Of a DNA stretch of 64,000 nt, positions 32,253 through 42,268 are shown in pieces (position 1 is the first letter of the stretch; each line of letters begins with the position of its first letter). The DNA is from Castellaniella sp049671645 (GTDB lineage: Bacteria > Pseudomonadota > Gammaproteobacteria > Burkholderiales > Burkholderiaceae_B): positions 62,001 through 126,000 of the forward strand of contig NZ_JBATVG010000007.1 of assembly GCF_049671645.1 (NCBI RefSeq), given 5' to 3'. A model generated the notes under the pieces. That model searched no databases. It saw only the letters and a program-made list of their open reading frames with translations, and was not told the origin of the DNA. Made by a program: the position numbers and the translations under genes.

Positions 32253-32545
32253 TGAAGATGCATAATCCGCCCCACCCGGGCGAGTTCATCTCCGCCATCT
32301 ATCTGGAGCCCAGCGGGATCAGCGGCCGGGAGTTGGCGGAAAATCTGGGTGTGGCGGCTTCCACGCTCAGCCGGGTTCTGAATGGTTCCAGTCGCGTGAC
32401 GCCCGAAATGGCGCTGCGCCTTTCGAAGGCGCTTGGACGCAGTCCTGAGAGTTGGCTGGCCATGCAGGATGCCCATGATTTGTGGTTTGCCAGGCAGCGG
32501 GTCGATCTGCAAGGCGTCAGCCGGCTGGCTTGCGCCACGCCTTGA
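32252..32545 (+). CDS. higA: HigA-type antitoxin (XRE-family HTH)
   Basis: 97 residues. HPGEFISAIYLEPSGISGRELAENLGVAASTLSRVLNGSSRVTPEMALRLSKALG is the HigA helix-turn-helix with its N-terminal HPGE motif. It binds and neutralises HigB and autorepresses the operon in known systems. The ATG at 32252 overlaps the higB stop by one base; TTG 32249 is an alternative. Its stop codon lies within the -35 element of the clpB sigma32-like promoter. Confidence 0.93.
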   Translation: MKMHNPPHPGEFISAIYLEPSGISGRELAENLGVAASTLSRVLNGSSRVTPEMALRLSKALGRSPESWLAMQDAHDLWFARQRVDLQGVSRLACATP

Positions 32546-32568
32546 AAATCCCCCCGCCAACCGCATAT
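32541..32568 (+). promoter_or_regulatory. Sigma32-type heat-shock promoter of clpB
   Basis: CTTGAAA (32541-32547), a 13-base spacer and CCGCATAT (32561-32568) match the RpoH consensus CTTGAAA-N(11-16)-CCCCATnT with one mismatch in each half at most. A GC hairpin GGGGCGC-A-GCGCCCC (32579-32593) lies in the leader before the clpB ATG. Confidence 0.75.
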
Positions 32569-32615
32569 ATCGCATATCGGGGCGCAGCGCCCCCTCCCTA
32601 TAAAGGGTCCCACCC

Positions 32616-35207
32616 ATGCGATTCGACAAACTGACGACGAAATTCCAGCAAGCGCTGGCCGACGCTCAAAGCCTGGCCGTGCGTCACGATCATCCCTATA
32701 TTGAAAACGTCCACCTGCTGTCGGCCCTGCTGGCCGACGCGGACAGCGGCGCGGCCAGCCTGCTGGCGCGGGCCGGCGTGGCCGTGCCCCGGCTGCAGGC
32801 CGAACTGGACCGCCAGATCAAGGCCCTGCCGACCGTGCAGGGCGCCGAGGGCAATGTCCAGGCCGGCCGCGATCTGCAGGCCGCCCTGGCGCGCACCGAC
32901 AAGGAAGCCGGGCAGCGCGGCGACACCTACATCGCCAGCGAACTCTATCTGCTGGCCCTGGCCGATGACAAGGGCGAGGCCGGCCGCGCCCTGCGCGAGG
33001 CCGGCCTGCAGCGCAAGGCCCTGGAGGCCGCGATCGATGCGGTGCGCGGCGGCGCGACCGTGTCCGGGGCGGAGGACGAGGACAACCGCCAGGCGCTGAA
33101 GAAATACACCCTGGATCTGACGGCGCGCGCCCGGGAGGGCAAGCTCGATCCCGTGATCGGGCGCGACGATGAAATCCGCCGCACCATCCAGATCCTGCAG
33201 CGCCGCACGAAAAACAACCCGGTGCTGATCGGCGAACCCGGCGTGGGCAAGACCGCCATCGTCGAAGGCCTGGCGCAGCGCATCGTCAATGGAGAAGTCC
33301 CGGAAACCCTGAAGGGCAAGCGCGTCCTGACGCTGGATCTGGCGGGCCTGCTGGCGGGCGCCAAATATCGCGGCGAATTCGAGGAACGCCTGAAGGCCGT
33401 GCTGAAGGAACTGTCCCAGGATTCGGGACAGACCATCGTCTTCATCGACGAGCTGCACACCATGGTGGGCGCCGGCAAGGCCGAAGGCGCCATGGACGCC
33501 GGCAATATGCTCAAGCCCGCCCTGTCGCGCGGCGAACTGCACTGCGTGGGCGCCACGACGCTGGACGAATACCGCCAGTACATCGAAAAGGACGCCGCGC
33601 TGGAGCGACGTTTTCAAAAAGTGCTGGTGGACGAGCCCAATGTGGAATCCACCATCGCCATCCTGCGCGGCCTGCAGGAACGCTATGAATTGCACCACGG
33701 CGTGCAGATCACCGACCCGGCCATTGTGGCGGCGGCGGAACTGTCGCACCGCTACATCACCGACCGCTTCCTGCCGGACAAGGCCATCGACCTGATCGAC
33801 GAGGCGGCCGCCCGCATCCGCATGGAAATCGACTCCAAGCCGGAAGTCATGGACCGCCTGGACCGCCGCATCATCCAGCTGAAGATCGAGCGCGAAGCCG
33901 TGCGCAAGGACACCGACGAGGCCTCCGAACGTCGCCTGAAGGCGATCGAGGAAGAACTCGAAACCCTGCAGCGCGAATACAACGACTACGAGGAAGTCTG
34001 GAAGGCGGAAAAGGCCGCCGTCCAGGGTTCGCAGGCGGTGAAAGAGGAAATCGACCAGGTCCGCGCGGAAATGGCCGAGCTGCAGCGCAAGGGGCAGTAC
34101 GACAAACTGGCGGAACTGCAGTATGGCCGCCTGCCCGAACTGGAATCCCGGTTGAAGGCGGCCGAATCCGCGCCGAAGGAAGCCGAATCCGGCAAGCCGC
34201 GCCTATTGCGCACCCAGGTGGGCGCCGAGGAAATCGCCGAGGTCGTCTCCAGGGCGACCGGCATTCCCGTGTCGCGCATGATGCAGGGCGAGCGCGCCAA
34301 GCTGCTGGGCATGGAGGCCGTGCTGCACGAACGTGTCGTGGGCCAGGACGAGGCCGTGCGCCTGGTCTCGGAGGCCATTCGCCGCTCGCGCGCGGGGCTG
34401 TCCGACCCGAACCGGCCCTATGGATCGTTCCTGTTCCTGGGCCCGACGGGCGTGGGCAAGACCGAACTGACCAAGGCCCTGGCGCGTTTCCTGTTCGATT
34501 CGGACAACCATCTGGTGCGCATCGACATGAGCGAGTTCATGGAAAAGCATTCCGTGGCCCGCCTGATCGGCGCGCCGCCGGGCTATGTCGGCTACGAGGA
34601 AGGCGGCTACCTGACCGAGGCCGTGCGCCGCAAGCCCTATAGCGTGATTTTGCTGGATGAAGTCGAGAAGGCGCACCCGGACGTGTTCAATGTGCTGCTG
34701 CAGGTGCTGGACGATGGCCGGCTGACCGACGGCCAGGGGCGCACCGTGGATTTCCGCAACACGGTGATCATCATGACCTCGAACATCGGTTCGCAGCACA
34801 TCCAGAACCTGGCGGACCAGCCGTATGACGTGGTCAAGGAAGTCATTCGCGACGAGCTGAAGACCGCTTTCCGGCCGGAGTTCCTGAACCGGATCGACGA
34901 GATCGTGGTTTTCCATGGCCTGGATGCCATCCATATCGAACCGATCGCCCGTATTCAGTTGAAGCGCCTGGCCGAACGCCTGGCCCAGCATGAAATGCGC
35001 CTGGAGGTCACCGATGCCGCCGTCCAGGAGCTGGCCCGTGTGGGCTACGATCCGGTGTTCGGGGCCCGGCCGCTGAAACGCGCCATCCAGCAGTACCTGG
35101 AAAATCCGGTGGCCCGCCTGATCCTGGAAGGCACCTTCGGTCCGCGCGACGTGGTTCCGGTGGACTGGGACGGTGAGAAGTTCGTGTTCGAGCGCACGCT
35201 GCAGTGA
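32616..35207 (+). CDS. clpB: ATP-dependent disaggregase ClpB
   Basis: 863 residues, full length. The N-terminal ClpN repeats (about 1-145) precede AAA-1 with Walker A GEPGVGKT (about 206) and Walker B IVFIDELH. The coiled-coil M domain (about 410-530, KIEREAVRKDTDEASERRLK) follows. AAA-2 has Walker A GPTGVGKTEL (about 609), and the C-terminal D2-small domain ends the protein. ClpB resolves protein aggregates with DnaK in the cytoplasm. The ClpP-binding loop is absent, as expected. A sigma32-like promoter precedes it. Confidence 0.97.
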   Translation: MRFDKLTTKFQQALADAQSLAVRHDHPYIENVHLLSALLADADSGAASLLARAGVAVPRLQAELDRQIKALPTVQGAEGNVQAGRDLQAALARTDKEAGQRGDTYIASELYLLALADDKGEAGRALREAGLQRKALEAAIDAVRGGATVSGAEDEDNRQALKKYTLDLTARAREGKLDPVIGRDDEIRRTIQILQRRTKNNPVLIGEPGVGKTAIVEGLAQRIVNGEVPETLKGKRVLTLDLAGLLAGAKYRGEFEERLKAVLKELSQDSGQTIVFIDELHTMVGAGKAEGAMDAGNMLKPALSRGELHCVGATTLDEYRQYIEKDAALERRFQKVLVDEPNVESTIAILRGLQERYELHHGVQITDPAIVAAAELSHRYITDRFLPDKAIDLIDEAAARIRMEIDSKPEVMDRLDRRIIQLKIEREAVRKDTDEASERRLKAIEEELETLQREYNDYEEVWKAEKAAVQGSQAVKEEIDQVRAEMAELQRKGQYDKLAELQYGRLPELESRLKAAESAPKEAESGKPRLLRTQVGAEEIAEVVSRATGIPVSRMMQGERAKLLGMEAVLHERVVGQDEAVRLVSEAIRRSRAGLSDPNRPYGSFLFLGPTGVGKTELTKALARFLFDSDNHLVRIDMSEFMEKHSVARLIGAPPGYVGYEEGGYLTEAVRRKPYSVILLDEVEKAHPDVFNVLLQVLDDGRLTDGQGRTVDFRNTVIIMTSNIGSQHIQNLADQPYDVVKEVIRDELKTAFRPEFLNRIDEIVVFHGLDAIHIEPIARIQLKRLAERLAQHEMRLEVTDAAVQELARVGYDPVFGARPLKRAIQQYLENPVARLILEGTFGPRDVVPVDWDGEKFVFERTLQ

Positions 35208-35282
35208 GCGTCGCGGGCGCCGCAACGGACGTGCTGTTCGCGCCCATTGCGGCGGCGCTACGGGCCGGGCGGCCAGTCAGCG

Positions 35283-35306
35283 CGGGGCGCTTGTCGCCCC
35301 GGTTTT
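35283..35306 (+). terminator. Intrinsic terminator after clpB
   Basis: CGGGGCG-CTTGT-CGCCCCG stem followed by GTTTTC. It lies between the convergent clpB and GlsB/YeaQ-type genes. Confidence 0.65.
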
Positions 35307-35311
35307 CGGGT

Positions 35312-35560
35312 TCAGGCGCGCTTGGCCACCATGCCGTAGACGAACAGCACGATTAGGGCGCCGACGATGGAACCGATCCAGCCGGCGCCTTGTCCCGCCT
35401 GATACAGCCCCAGGGCGGCCCCCAGGTAGCCGGCCACGACCGAGCCCACGATCCCCAGGATCGTAGTCATGATGATGCCCAGCTTCTGTTCGCCGGGCAT
35501 GATGGCCCGGGCGATCAGGCCGACGATGAAACCCACGACGATCATGCTGATGATGCCCAT
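35312..35560 (-). CDS. GlsB/YeaQ/YmgE-family small membrane protein
   Basis: 82 residues with three membrane helices. GLIARAIMPGEQKLGIIMTTILGIVGSVVAGYLG is the transglycosylase-associated protein (GlsB/YeaQ/YmgE) signature. It is an inner membrane protein that is stress-induced in several bacteria, with no defined activity. An inverted repeat GTTACT-TG-AGTAAC (35636-35649) lies about 75 bp upstream and may be an operator. Confidence 0.93.
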   Translation of the reverse strand: MGIISMIVVGFIVGLIARAIMPGEQKLGIIMTTILGIVGSVVAGYLGAALGLYQAGQGAGWIGSIVGALIVLFVYGMVAKRA

Positions 35561-35692
35561 GCTGTACTCCTGTGCGGTTGGGTGACAGGAGGCAGGATAG
35601 CGGGCGGGCGGCGGAGGCGTCCAGCCGTCTTTGACGTTACTTGAGTAACAAAATATATCGTTGCGCGGCGGACGACGGCGAAGCCGCCGACC

Positions 35693-38452
35693 TCAAGGGG
35701 CCGCCTCCAGCACCAATCCCCACAATTCCCGCACCGCGTCCCGCTCGCGCACGCATTCCGCGGGCGGCACGCGCGCCTTTTCCGCCCCCTGCAGCCGCAG
35801 CGCATGTTGCCGGCGGCGAAAGACCCGGTAGGCATCGGCCACGTCGGCGGCCAGCAGCCCCGGAATCAGGCCGGCCTGCGCGGCCAGGCCCAGCAGGGCG
35901 ATATTGCCCAGATTCCCCAGCAGCTCCGGGTGGGCGCCGGATTGGCTGAGCACCAGGAACTGGGTGATGAATTCGATGTCCACCATGCCGCCCCGGTCGT
36001 GTTTCAGGTCGAAGTCTCCGCTGCGATTGGGGTGCCCCTGGGAGATCTTGTCGCGCATGGACAGGACCTCGCGGCGCAGGGCATCCGGATCGCGGGGCAG
36101 CAGCAGGATGCGCTGGCGGATGTCCTCGAAGCGGGCGCCGATGGCCGCGTCCCCCGCGACGAAGCGGGCGCGGGTCAGCGCCTGGTGTTCCCAGGGCCAG
36201 GCCTGGTTCAGTTGATAGTGTTCGAAGGCGTCGATGGGCAGCGCCAGCAGGCCGGCGTCGCCGTCCGGGCGCAGGCGCAGATCGATCTCGTACAGGCGGC
36301 CCGACGAGGTCAGGGTGGACAGCCATGACGCCACCCGGCGCCCCAGCTTGGCATAGCGCTCGCCCGCGTCCTGGTCCGGGTCGTCGTACAGGAAGACCAG
36401 ATCCAGGTCGGACGCGTAGCCGATTTCCTTGCCGCCCAGCTTGCCGTAGGCAATGATGGCGAAACGGGGCGCGCCGGGGTCGGTGCGGCGTTCGCGCGGC
36501 AGCACCTGGGGCCAGACCCGGTGGATGGCCTCGGCCAGCATCAGGTCGGCCAGGGCCGACAGGTGGTCGGCCAGGCTTTCGACGCTGATGACGTTTTCCA
36601 GATCCTGGGCCAGCAGCTGGAAGGTGATCTGGTGCTGCGCGTCGCGCATCAGGTTCATCTGCTGCTCGATGTCGGGCTGGCCGTCCGGCAGGACGCAGGC
36701 GTCCAGGTCGCTGCGCAGTTGCTCGGCGATCGCCGGAAAATCCGGGGCCTGCATCAGGCTGCGCCATTCGATCAGGCTGTCGAGCAGCAGGGGGTAGCGG
36801 CTCAGGTATTGGGATGCCCAGGGGCTGGCGCCGATGATGCGGGCCACGCGGGCCAGGGTTTCCGGGTATTCGGCCAGCAGCGCCAGGTAGGCGCTGCGCT
36901 GGGCGATGTGTTCGACCAGATTCAGCAAGCGTTGCAGGGTGGCGGGCGGGTCGTCCGTCTGTCTGGCCGCGTGCGTCAGGCCGGGCAGCAATGTCTGCAG
37001 GCGCTGCTGACTGGTGCGCGGCAGGCTCTGGATCCGATGGCTGTCCAGCAAGGCATCGATGCGGTCCTGCATATCCCGCGCCTGTTCGTCGGACACGGCC
37101 GTCGGGGCCGCATCGGGCTCGGGGGGGGCGTCCTCGGCAGCCGCATCGCCGCCCATGCCGGCGATGCGGAAGGCATCGTGGAAGCACTGCGATACATAGG
37201 TCCGATGCCGGTCCAGCGTCGTCTGGAAATCGGTGCTGTCGGGATGCCCCATGGCCTGCGCCAGCGCGGCCAGCCCGCTGGGATCGTGGGGCAGCAGATG
37301 GGTTTGCTCGTCTTCGCGGTATTGCAGCAGGTGTTCGACGCGGCGCAGATAGCGGTAGGCGTCCTCCAGGCCGCGCGCCTGGATGTCGTCCAGGATCCCG
37401 GCGCGGTGCTGCTTGTGCAGGGCGGCCAGCAGATTGCGCTGTTGCAGGGAAGGCTGGCGTCCTCCCCGGATCAGCTGGTTCAACTGGATCACGAATTCGA
37501 TTTCCCGGATGCCGCCTTCGCCCAGCTTGATGTTGTGCCGGGTGTCGATCCCGTGCCGCGCCTGGGCGCGGCGCTGCCAGTCCATGCGGATGCGTTCGCG
37601 CAAGCCGCGCAGGGCAGAGAGCGCGTCGAAGTCGAAATACTTGCGGTAGACGAAGGGCCGGCGCAGGGATTCCAGGGCCTGGGCCTGGGCGGTGAAGGCG
37701 GTCTCTTCGAAGAGCGGGCAGGGGATCAGGCGGGCTTTCAGCCAGGCATAGCGTTCCCATTCCCGTCCCTGGGCGACCAGGTAGTTTTCCAGCGCGGCCA
37801 GGCTCCAGGCCAGCGGGCCGCTGTCGCCGTCGGGGCGCAGCCGCAGGTCGGTGCGAAAGACATAGCCATCGGCATCCAGTTCCGACAGGATCGGCATCAT
37901 CAGCCGGCAGACCTTGCCATAGAACTCGTGGTGGCTGATGCGCCGGCGGCCGTCGGTTTCGCCTTCCTCGTCGTACAGCATGATCAGATCGATGTCGGAC
38001 GATACGTTCAGTTCCTTGCCCCCCAGCTTGCCCATGCCCAGGATCAGCATGTCCTGAGGGGCGCCGGTGCCCGGGTGGCGCGGCGCGCCGTGGATGGCGA
38101 TCAGCGTGCGCATGGCGCAGGCATAGGCCTGTCCGATGGCCAGGTCGGCCAGGGCGGACATGGCGGCGACGACCTCGTGCAGGGGCGCCTGCCCCGCGAT
38201 GTCGCGCACCATCAGGGTGTGGAAGACGCGCTGGCGCGCGCGGCGCAAGGCCTGTTGCAGGGCGGGTCGGTCGGGGGCCTGGTCGGCCGGGCCGCCCAGC
38301 GCCTGGGCGTACCAGGCCTGGATGGTCTTGCGGCCGACGGGTTCGGCGCTGTCGGCCAGCAGCCGGGCCTGGTCGTCGGGGTGGGCCATCAGGTGGCGCC
38401 GAAGGACGCCGGACCATTGCAGGGCGGGCTCTAATATAATGGCTCGGGACAT
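35693..38452 (-). CDS. glnE: Bifunctional glutamine synthetase adenylyltransferase/adenylyl-removing enzyme
   Basis: 919 residues (E. coli 946). The N-terminal adenylyl-removing nucleotidyltransferase domain carries SSDIDLIMLYDEEGE (about residues 148-162). The C-terminal adenylyltransferase domain carries YASDLDLVFLYDDPD (about 675-690). Each is followed by its regulatory helical domain. GlnE sets glutamine synthetase activity by adenylylation in response to PII and glutamine. The ATG at 38452 gives the conserved length. It is divergent from yhdP with 80 bp between starts; TATAAT (38434-38439) may be a -10 element. Confidence 0.96.
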   Translation of the reverse strand: MSRAIILEPALQWSGVLRRHLMAHPDDQARLLADSAEPVGRKTIQAWYAQALGGPADQAPDRPALQQALRRARQRVFHTLMVRDIAGQAPLHEVVAAMSALADLAIGQAYACAMRTLIAIHGAPRHPGTGAPQDMLILGMGKLGGKELNVSSDIDLIMLYDEEGETDGRRRISHHEFYGKVCRLMMPILSELDADGYVFRTDLRLRPDGDSGPLAWSLAALENYLVAQGREWERYAWLKARLIPCPLFEETAFTAQAQALESLRRPFVYRKYFDFDALSALRGLRERIRMDWQRRAQARHGIDTRHNIKLGEGGIREIEFVIQLNQLIRGGRQPSLQQRNLLAALHKQHRAGILDDIQARGLEDAYRYLRRVEHLLQYREDEQTHLLPHDPSGLAALAQAMGHPDSTDFQTTLDRHRTYVSQCFHDAFRIAGMGGDAAAEDAPPEPDAAPTAVSDEQARDMQDRIDALLDSHRIQSLPRTSQQRLQTLLPGLTHAARQTDDPPATLQRLLNLVEHIAQRSAYLALLAEYPETLARVARIIGASPWASQYLSRYPLLLDSLIEWRSLMQAPDFPAIAEQLRSDLDACVLPDGQPDIEQQMNLMRDAQHQITFQLLAQDLENVISVESLADHLSALADLMLAEAIHRVWPQVLPRERRTDPGAPRFAIIAYGKLGGKEIGYASDLDLVFLYDDPDQDAGERYAKLGRRVASWLSTLTSSGRLYEIDLRLRPDGDAGLLALPIDAFEHYQLNQAWPWEHQALTRARFVAGDAAIGARFEDIRQRILLLPRDPDALRREVLSMRDKISQGHPNRSGDFDLKHDRGGMVDIEFITQFLVLSQSGAHPELLGNLGNIALLGLAAQAGLIPGLLAADVADAYRVFRRRQHALRLQGAEKARVPPAECVRERDAVRELWGLVLEAAP

Positions 38453-38532
38453 CGGATCCGTCAGCGGTTCGGTGAAACTGGGCCCGGTGCAGCCGGGCTG
38501 GCAGGGGGCTTTAACATACTGCAAAACCCGGC

Positions 38533-41500
38533 ATGCGCCAATTCATATCAAAGCTTTCCTCTGTCTGGTCACGGCGCGTCCTCGCGGTGTTGCTCAGCCT
38601 GTATTTCGGGCTGGGGGTCACGCTGCTGGCGGGACGCTACCTGATTCTGCCTCATCTGGACGATTGGCGGCCGCAGATTGCCGCCCATCTGTCGCAGAGG
38701 GTCGGGGCGCAGGTATCGCTGGGCTCGATCCGGGTGTCCTGGCGGGGCTGGAACCCGCAGTTCGATCTCAGCCAGGTGCGGGTGACCGATGATCAAGGGC
38801 ATGCGCTCCTGACGGCGCCCAGCGTTCGGGCGGGCTTGAACTGGGCGGCGCTGCTGCCGGGTCGCCAGGGGGTGCTGCGCCTGCGGGTGCAAGGCATGGA
38901 CCTGGGCCTGACGCGCTTGCCCGACGGGCAATTCAGTCTGTTGGGCCAGGTGGTGGAACTGGATCAGCAGGCGGATTCGGTCACGATGCCCGCCTGGTTG
39001 CAGTGGGTGCTGGATCAACCCCTGATCTCCTTTCAAGATGCCACGCTGCGCTGGCATGACCAGCGGCGCGGGGCCCCGGAACTGACGCTGCGCAATGTCC
39101 ATGCGGTCCTGCGCCGCCAGGGAACCGATGAATGGGGCCTGTCCTTGTCGGCGCAGGCGCCGATGGTGGGCGACGCCCGTCTGGATGCCAGTTTGGTGGC
39201 GGGTGTCGGGCCGCAGGAGGGGCGGCAAAAGAAGCTGGACTGGCGGGGCTGGCTGCGGCTTGGCGGAGCCGGGGCCCGGGATTGGCGGCCCTGGATCGAA
39301 CTGCCGCGCGCCCTGGAACAGGGGCGGCTGGATGCGCAGTTCTGGGCGCAGCCCGGGCGGCGGGCGCCGGAATTGACCGCCTTGCTGGGGCTGCAGTCCG
39401 TCCGCTGGGCGGCTTCGGATTCTGACGGCGTGCAGGTGCCGGAGGCTGAACTCTGGATGCAGGGGGGGCTGGATCAATGGCAGGCGCTGGCCCGGGGCGA
39501 CGCTGCCCCTGATGGCCTGGCCTTCGATCTGCGCACCCGGGATGTCCGTCTGGAGCAGCCCCAGTGGTTCGATGCGCCGCTGGCGTTTGGCACGGTAGCG
39601 GCGCGCGGCCGCGTGGCGCATGCGGCGCAATGGTCGCTGCAGCTGCAGCGGCTGGTCTGGCGGAATGCCGATATCGACCTGCAGGGCTCGGGCCGCTGGG
39701 ATGGCGGCGGCCCGGCGGGGACGGCCGATTTCCAGGGCACGATCGTCCGCGCCCGCCTGGACGCCATCCATCGCTACCTGCCCCGCGAGGTCGATGCCGA
39801 TGCCCGGGAATGGCTGGCCAAGGGCCTGCAGGCGGGCACTCTCTTCGATGGTCATTGGCTCCTGCGCGGGGATCTGGCCGAATTTCCCTTCGGCGATCAA
39901 CCGCAGGCCGGGGATTTCCAGGTGAGGGGGGATTTCCGGGATGCCCGGATCGAATTCGTGCCGGATGCGGCCAAAGAGCAATCCTGGCCATTGCTGCAGG
40001 ACGTCGTCGGGACTGCCGACCTGCACCGCATGGATTTGCGCCTGACGGCTTCTGCGGCCCGCATGGAGCCGGTCCAGGGGCAGGAGATCCGCCTGAGCGG
40101 CGTGCAAGCCAGAATCCCCGACCTGGAGCATGACGCCACCTTGCGGGTCTCGGGGCATAGCGCGGCCGATGGCGATGCCTATATGGCCTTGATCCGCCAG
40201 TCGCCCCTGGCCCATCTGCTGGATGGCGTCTTTGACGAGGCCAGCGCGGGGGGGGATTGGCAGGTGCCTCTGTCCCTGACCATTCCGCTCTTGAATACCG
40301 ATGACAGCCAAGTGCAGGGGCGTGTCGACCTGCAGCACGGCCGGCTGCAGTTCCTGCCTCAGGCGCCGGCCTTCGAGGCGATGGACGGCAGCGTGTTTTT
40401 CAGCGAACAAGGCGTGCGGCTCGCCCAGCCGCTTTCCGCCCGGATCCTGGGGGGGCCGGTGCAGGTGCGGGGGGAATTGGGGGATGCGCAGGCGGCGGGC
40501 CTGTCCTTCCAGGGTCGCCTGACGGCCAAGGCGCTGGCGGCTTTCGTCGGCGTCCCCGGCATGAACCGCCTGTCGGGCGCCTTGAACTACCAGGCGCAAC
40601 TGGCGCGGCGGGGCCGGGCCTATGTATTCACCCTGGATTCGGACACGCGCGGCCTGGCCCTGGATTTTCCGGCGCCGCTGGCCAAGCCGGCCGAGCAGGC
40701 GCGCTCTCTGAAGGTGCGCTGGACGGACGCGGATGCGCAGGCCGATGTGCTGGATGCGCGCCTGGGCGACATGGTCACGGTAGGGCTGCGGCATGTGCGG
40801 CGCACGCGCCAGGGGCCCTATTTTGAACAGGCGTTGATCGGGTTGGGGCAGGCGGCGGACGATGGGGGGCCGGGCTTGCGGCTGGCGCTGCGCTATCCGC
40901 TGATCGATCTGGACCGTTGGAACCGGATCGTGGATGAATTCTCCATCCCCCGGCGCGGACATGCGCCCGCTTCCCGGACGGCGGCCTCGCGGCCCTTGTG
41001 GCCGGACCTGTCCTTGCTCAGCGTGCAGGCGGATCAGTTGAGGCTGCAGGCCACGCGCCTGGATCAGGCGGCGCTGCGCGTGACGCGCACCCCCGACGAG
41101 CGCTGGTCCCTGAATCTGCGGTCCAAGCAGACGACCGGCACCTTGAAGTGGCGGGAACTGGACGGCCGCGTGCAAGGGCCGATGTCGGGGCGCTTCGCCC
41201 GCCTCAGCCTGGGTGACGATTCCCGGGATACGCAATCCCTGCTGCCTGACGCGCAATCGGACGATGACGCCCGCTTTGATGATGATCTGGAAATCCCCGG
41301 CCTGATCCTTCAGGCCGACGATCTGCGCCTGTATGGCCGCTCCATGGGGGCCTTGTCGCTGGAGGGGGTGCGCGATAGCGCGCGTCACGTCTGGCAACTG
41401 AACCATCTGCGCATGGGCGACGATGACGCCCGGCTGCAGGGCAGCGGCACCTGGCGCTTGCGTGGCCCGGATCGGGGGCTCAGCCTGAAGGCGACCGTGA

Positions 41501-42156
41501 CCGCCAAGAACCTTGGGGCCTGGCTGTCCCGCGCGGGCTGGCCGGGCGTGTTGTCGGGCGGCCAGGGCACGCTGGCGGGGGATTTCACTTGGCGCAATCT
41601 GCCCTGGCGTCACGACAAGGCGGATCTGCAGGGCAGTCTGCAGATCGATCTGGACAAGGGGCGTTTCCTGAAGATCGCTTCGCAGACGGCCAAGCTGCTG
41701 GAAGTCCTGTCGCTGCAGTCGATCACTCGCCTCAATCGTCTGGAACAGGGACTGGTGGGGCTGCCCAAGGACGGTTTCCCCTTCGATCAGCTGCGCGGGT
41801 CGCTGACCCTGAACCAGGGGGTCGTCCAGGCCCATGACTACAAGGTCATCGGTTCCGTGGGCACGATCCTGCTGGAAGGCAGCACCAATATCCTGAACGA
41901 AACCCTGGATCTGCAGGCGGTCATGGTGCCCAATCTGGACGTCAGCGGCGCCGCATTGGCCGCCGGCATCGCCATCAATCCCCTGGTCGGCCTGGGGGCC
42001 TTCGTCACCCAGTGGCTGCTGAAGACGCCGCTGGCCAAGGCCATGACGGTGCGCTATCAGGTCACGGGGACCTGGGATGATCCCAAGGTCAAGGAGGTGC
42101 CCGTGAGCGGCACGGCCCAGGCGGGGCACGAGGCTGGCCCGGAGGCGGGCCGCTAG
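38533..42156 (+). CDS. yhdP: YhdP-family AsmA-like lipid-transport protein
   Basis: 1207 residues. A single N-terminal membrane anchor (about 14-38) precedes a very long periplasmic region of repeated beta strands (RBG/AsmA-like), ending in the DUF3971/AsmA C-terminal part (GVVQAHDYKVIGSVGTILLEGSTN). YhdP bridges the inner and outer membranes and moves phospholipids in E. coli together with TamB and YdbH. The length is slightly below that of E. coli (1266). It starts 80 bp from glnE and is terminated by the stem-loop at 42207. Confidence 0.93.
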   Translation: MRQFISKLSSVWSRRVLAVLLSLYFGLGVTLLAGRYLILPHLDDWRPQIAAHLSQRVGAQVSLGSIRVSWRGWNPQFDLSQVRVTDDQGHALLTAPSVRAGLNWAALLPGRQGVLRLRVQGMDLGLTRLPDGQFSLLGQVVELDQQADSVTMPAWLQWVLDQPLISFQDATLRWHDQRRGAPELTLRNVHAVLRRQGTDEWGLSLSAQAPMVGDARLDASLVAGVGPQEGRQKKLDWRGWLRLGGAGARDWRPWIELPRALEQGRLDAQFWAQPGRRAPELTALLGLQSVRWAASDSDGVQVPEAELWMQGGLDQWQALARGDAAPDGLAFDLRTRDVRLEQPQWFDAPLAFGTVAARGRVAHAAQWSLQLQRLVWRNADIDLQGSGRWDGGGPAGTADFQGTIVRARLDAIHRYLPREVDADAREWLAKGLQAGTLFDGHWLLRGDLAEFPFGDQPQAGDFQVRGDFRDARIEFVPDAAKEQSWPLLQDVVGTADLHRMDLRLTASAARMEPVQGQEIRLSGVQARIPDLEHDATLRVSGHSAADGDAYMALIRQSPLAHLLDGVFDEASAGGDWQVPLSLTIPLLNTDDSQVQGRVDLQHGRLQFLPQAPAFEAMDGSVFFSEQGVRLAQPLSARILGGPVQVRGELGDAQAAGLSFQGRLTAKALAAFVGVPGMNRLSGALNYQAQLARRGRAYVFTLDSDTRGLALDFPAPLAKPAEQARSLKVRWTDADAQADVLDARLGDMVTVGLRHVRRTRQGPYFEQALIGLGQAADDGGPGLRLALRYPLIDLDRWNRIVDEFSIPRRGHAPASRTAASRPLWPDLSLLSVQADQLRLQATRLDQAALRVTRTPDERWSLNLRSKQTTGTLKWRELDGRVQGPMSGRFARLSLGDDSRDTQSLLPDAQSDDDARFDDDLEIPGLILQADDLRLYGRSMGALSLEGVRDSARHVWQLNHLRMGDDDARLQGSGTWRLRGPDRGLSLKATVTAKNLGAWLSRAGWPGVLSGGQGTLAGDFTWRNLPWRHDKADLQGSLQIDLDKGRFLKIASQTAKLLEVLSLQSITRLNRLEQGLVGLPKDGFPFDQLRGSLTLNQGVVQAHDYKVIGSVGTILLEGSTNILNETLDLQAVMVPNLDVSGAALAAGIAINPLVGLGAFVTQWLLKTPLAKAMTVRYQVTGTWDDPKVKEVPVSGTAQAGHEAGPEAGR

Positions 42157-42206
42157 TGCGCTGTTCGACTGATACGCGTACTTGAATTTGGCGTCTGCGG
42201 CCCGAC

Positions 42207-42238
42207 GTGAAAAAAGCTCCCGAGGGAGCTTTTTTCAC
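42207..42238. terminator. Bidirectional intrinsic terminator between yhdP and gdhA
   Basis: A 15-bp perfect stem (GTGAAAAAAGCTCCC) with loop GA and a T-run on both strands. It serves the convergent yhdP and gdhA transcripts. Confidence 0.92.
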
Positions 42239-42268
42239 GGATGCGGCAACATCAGTGGGTGGGGCATA

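Noticed and set aside
35636..35649. GTTACT-TG-AGTAAC inverted repeat as a proven operator
   Set aside because: It is a clean inverted repeat upstream of the GlsB/YeaQ-type gene, but no known regulator motif matches, so it is noted only in that gene's entry.
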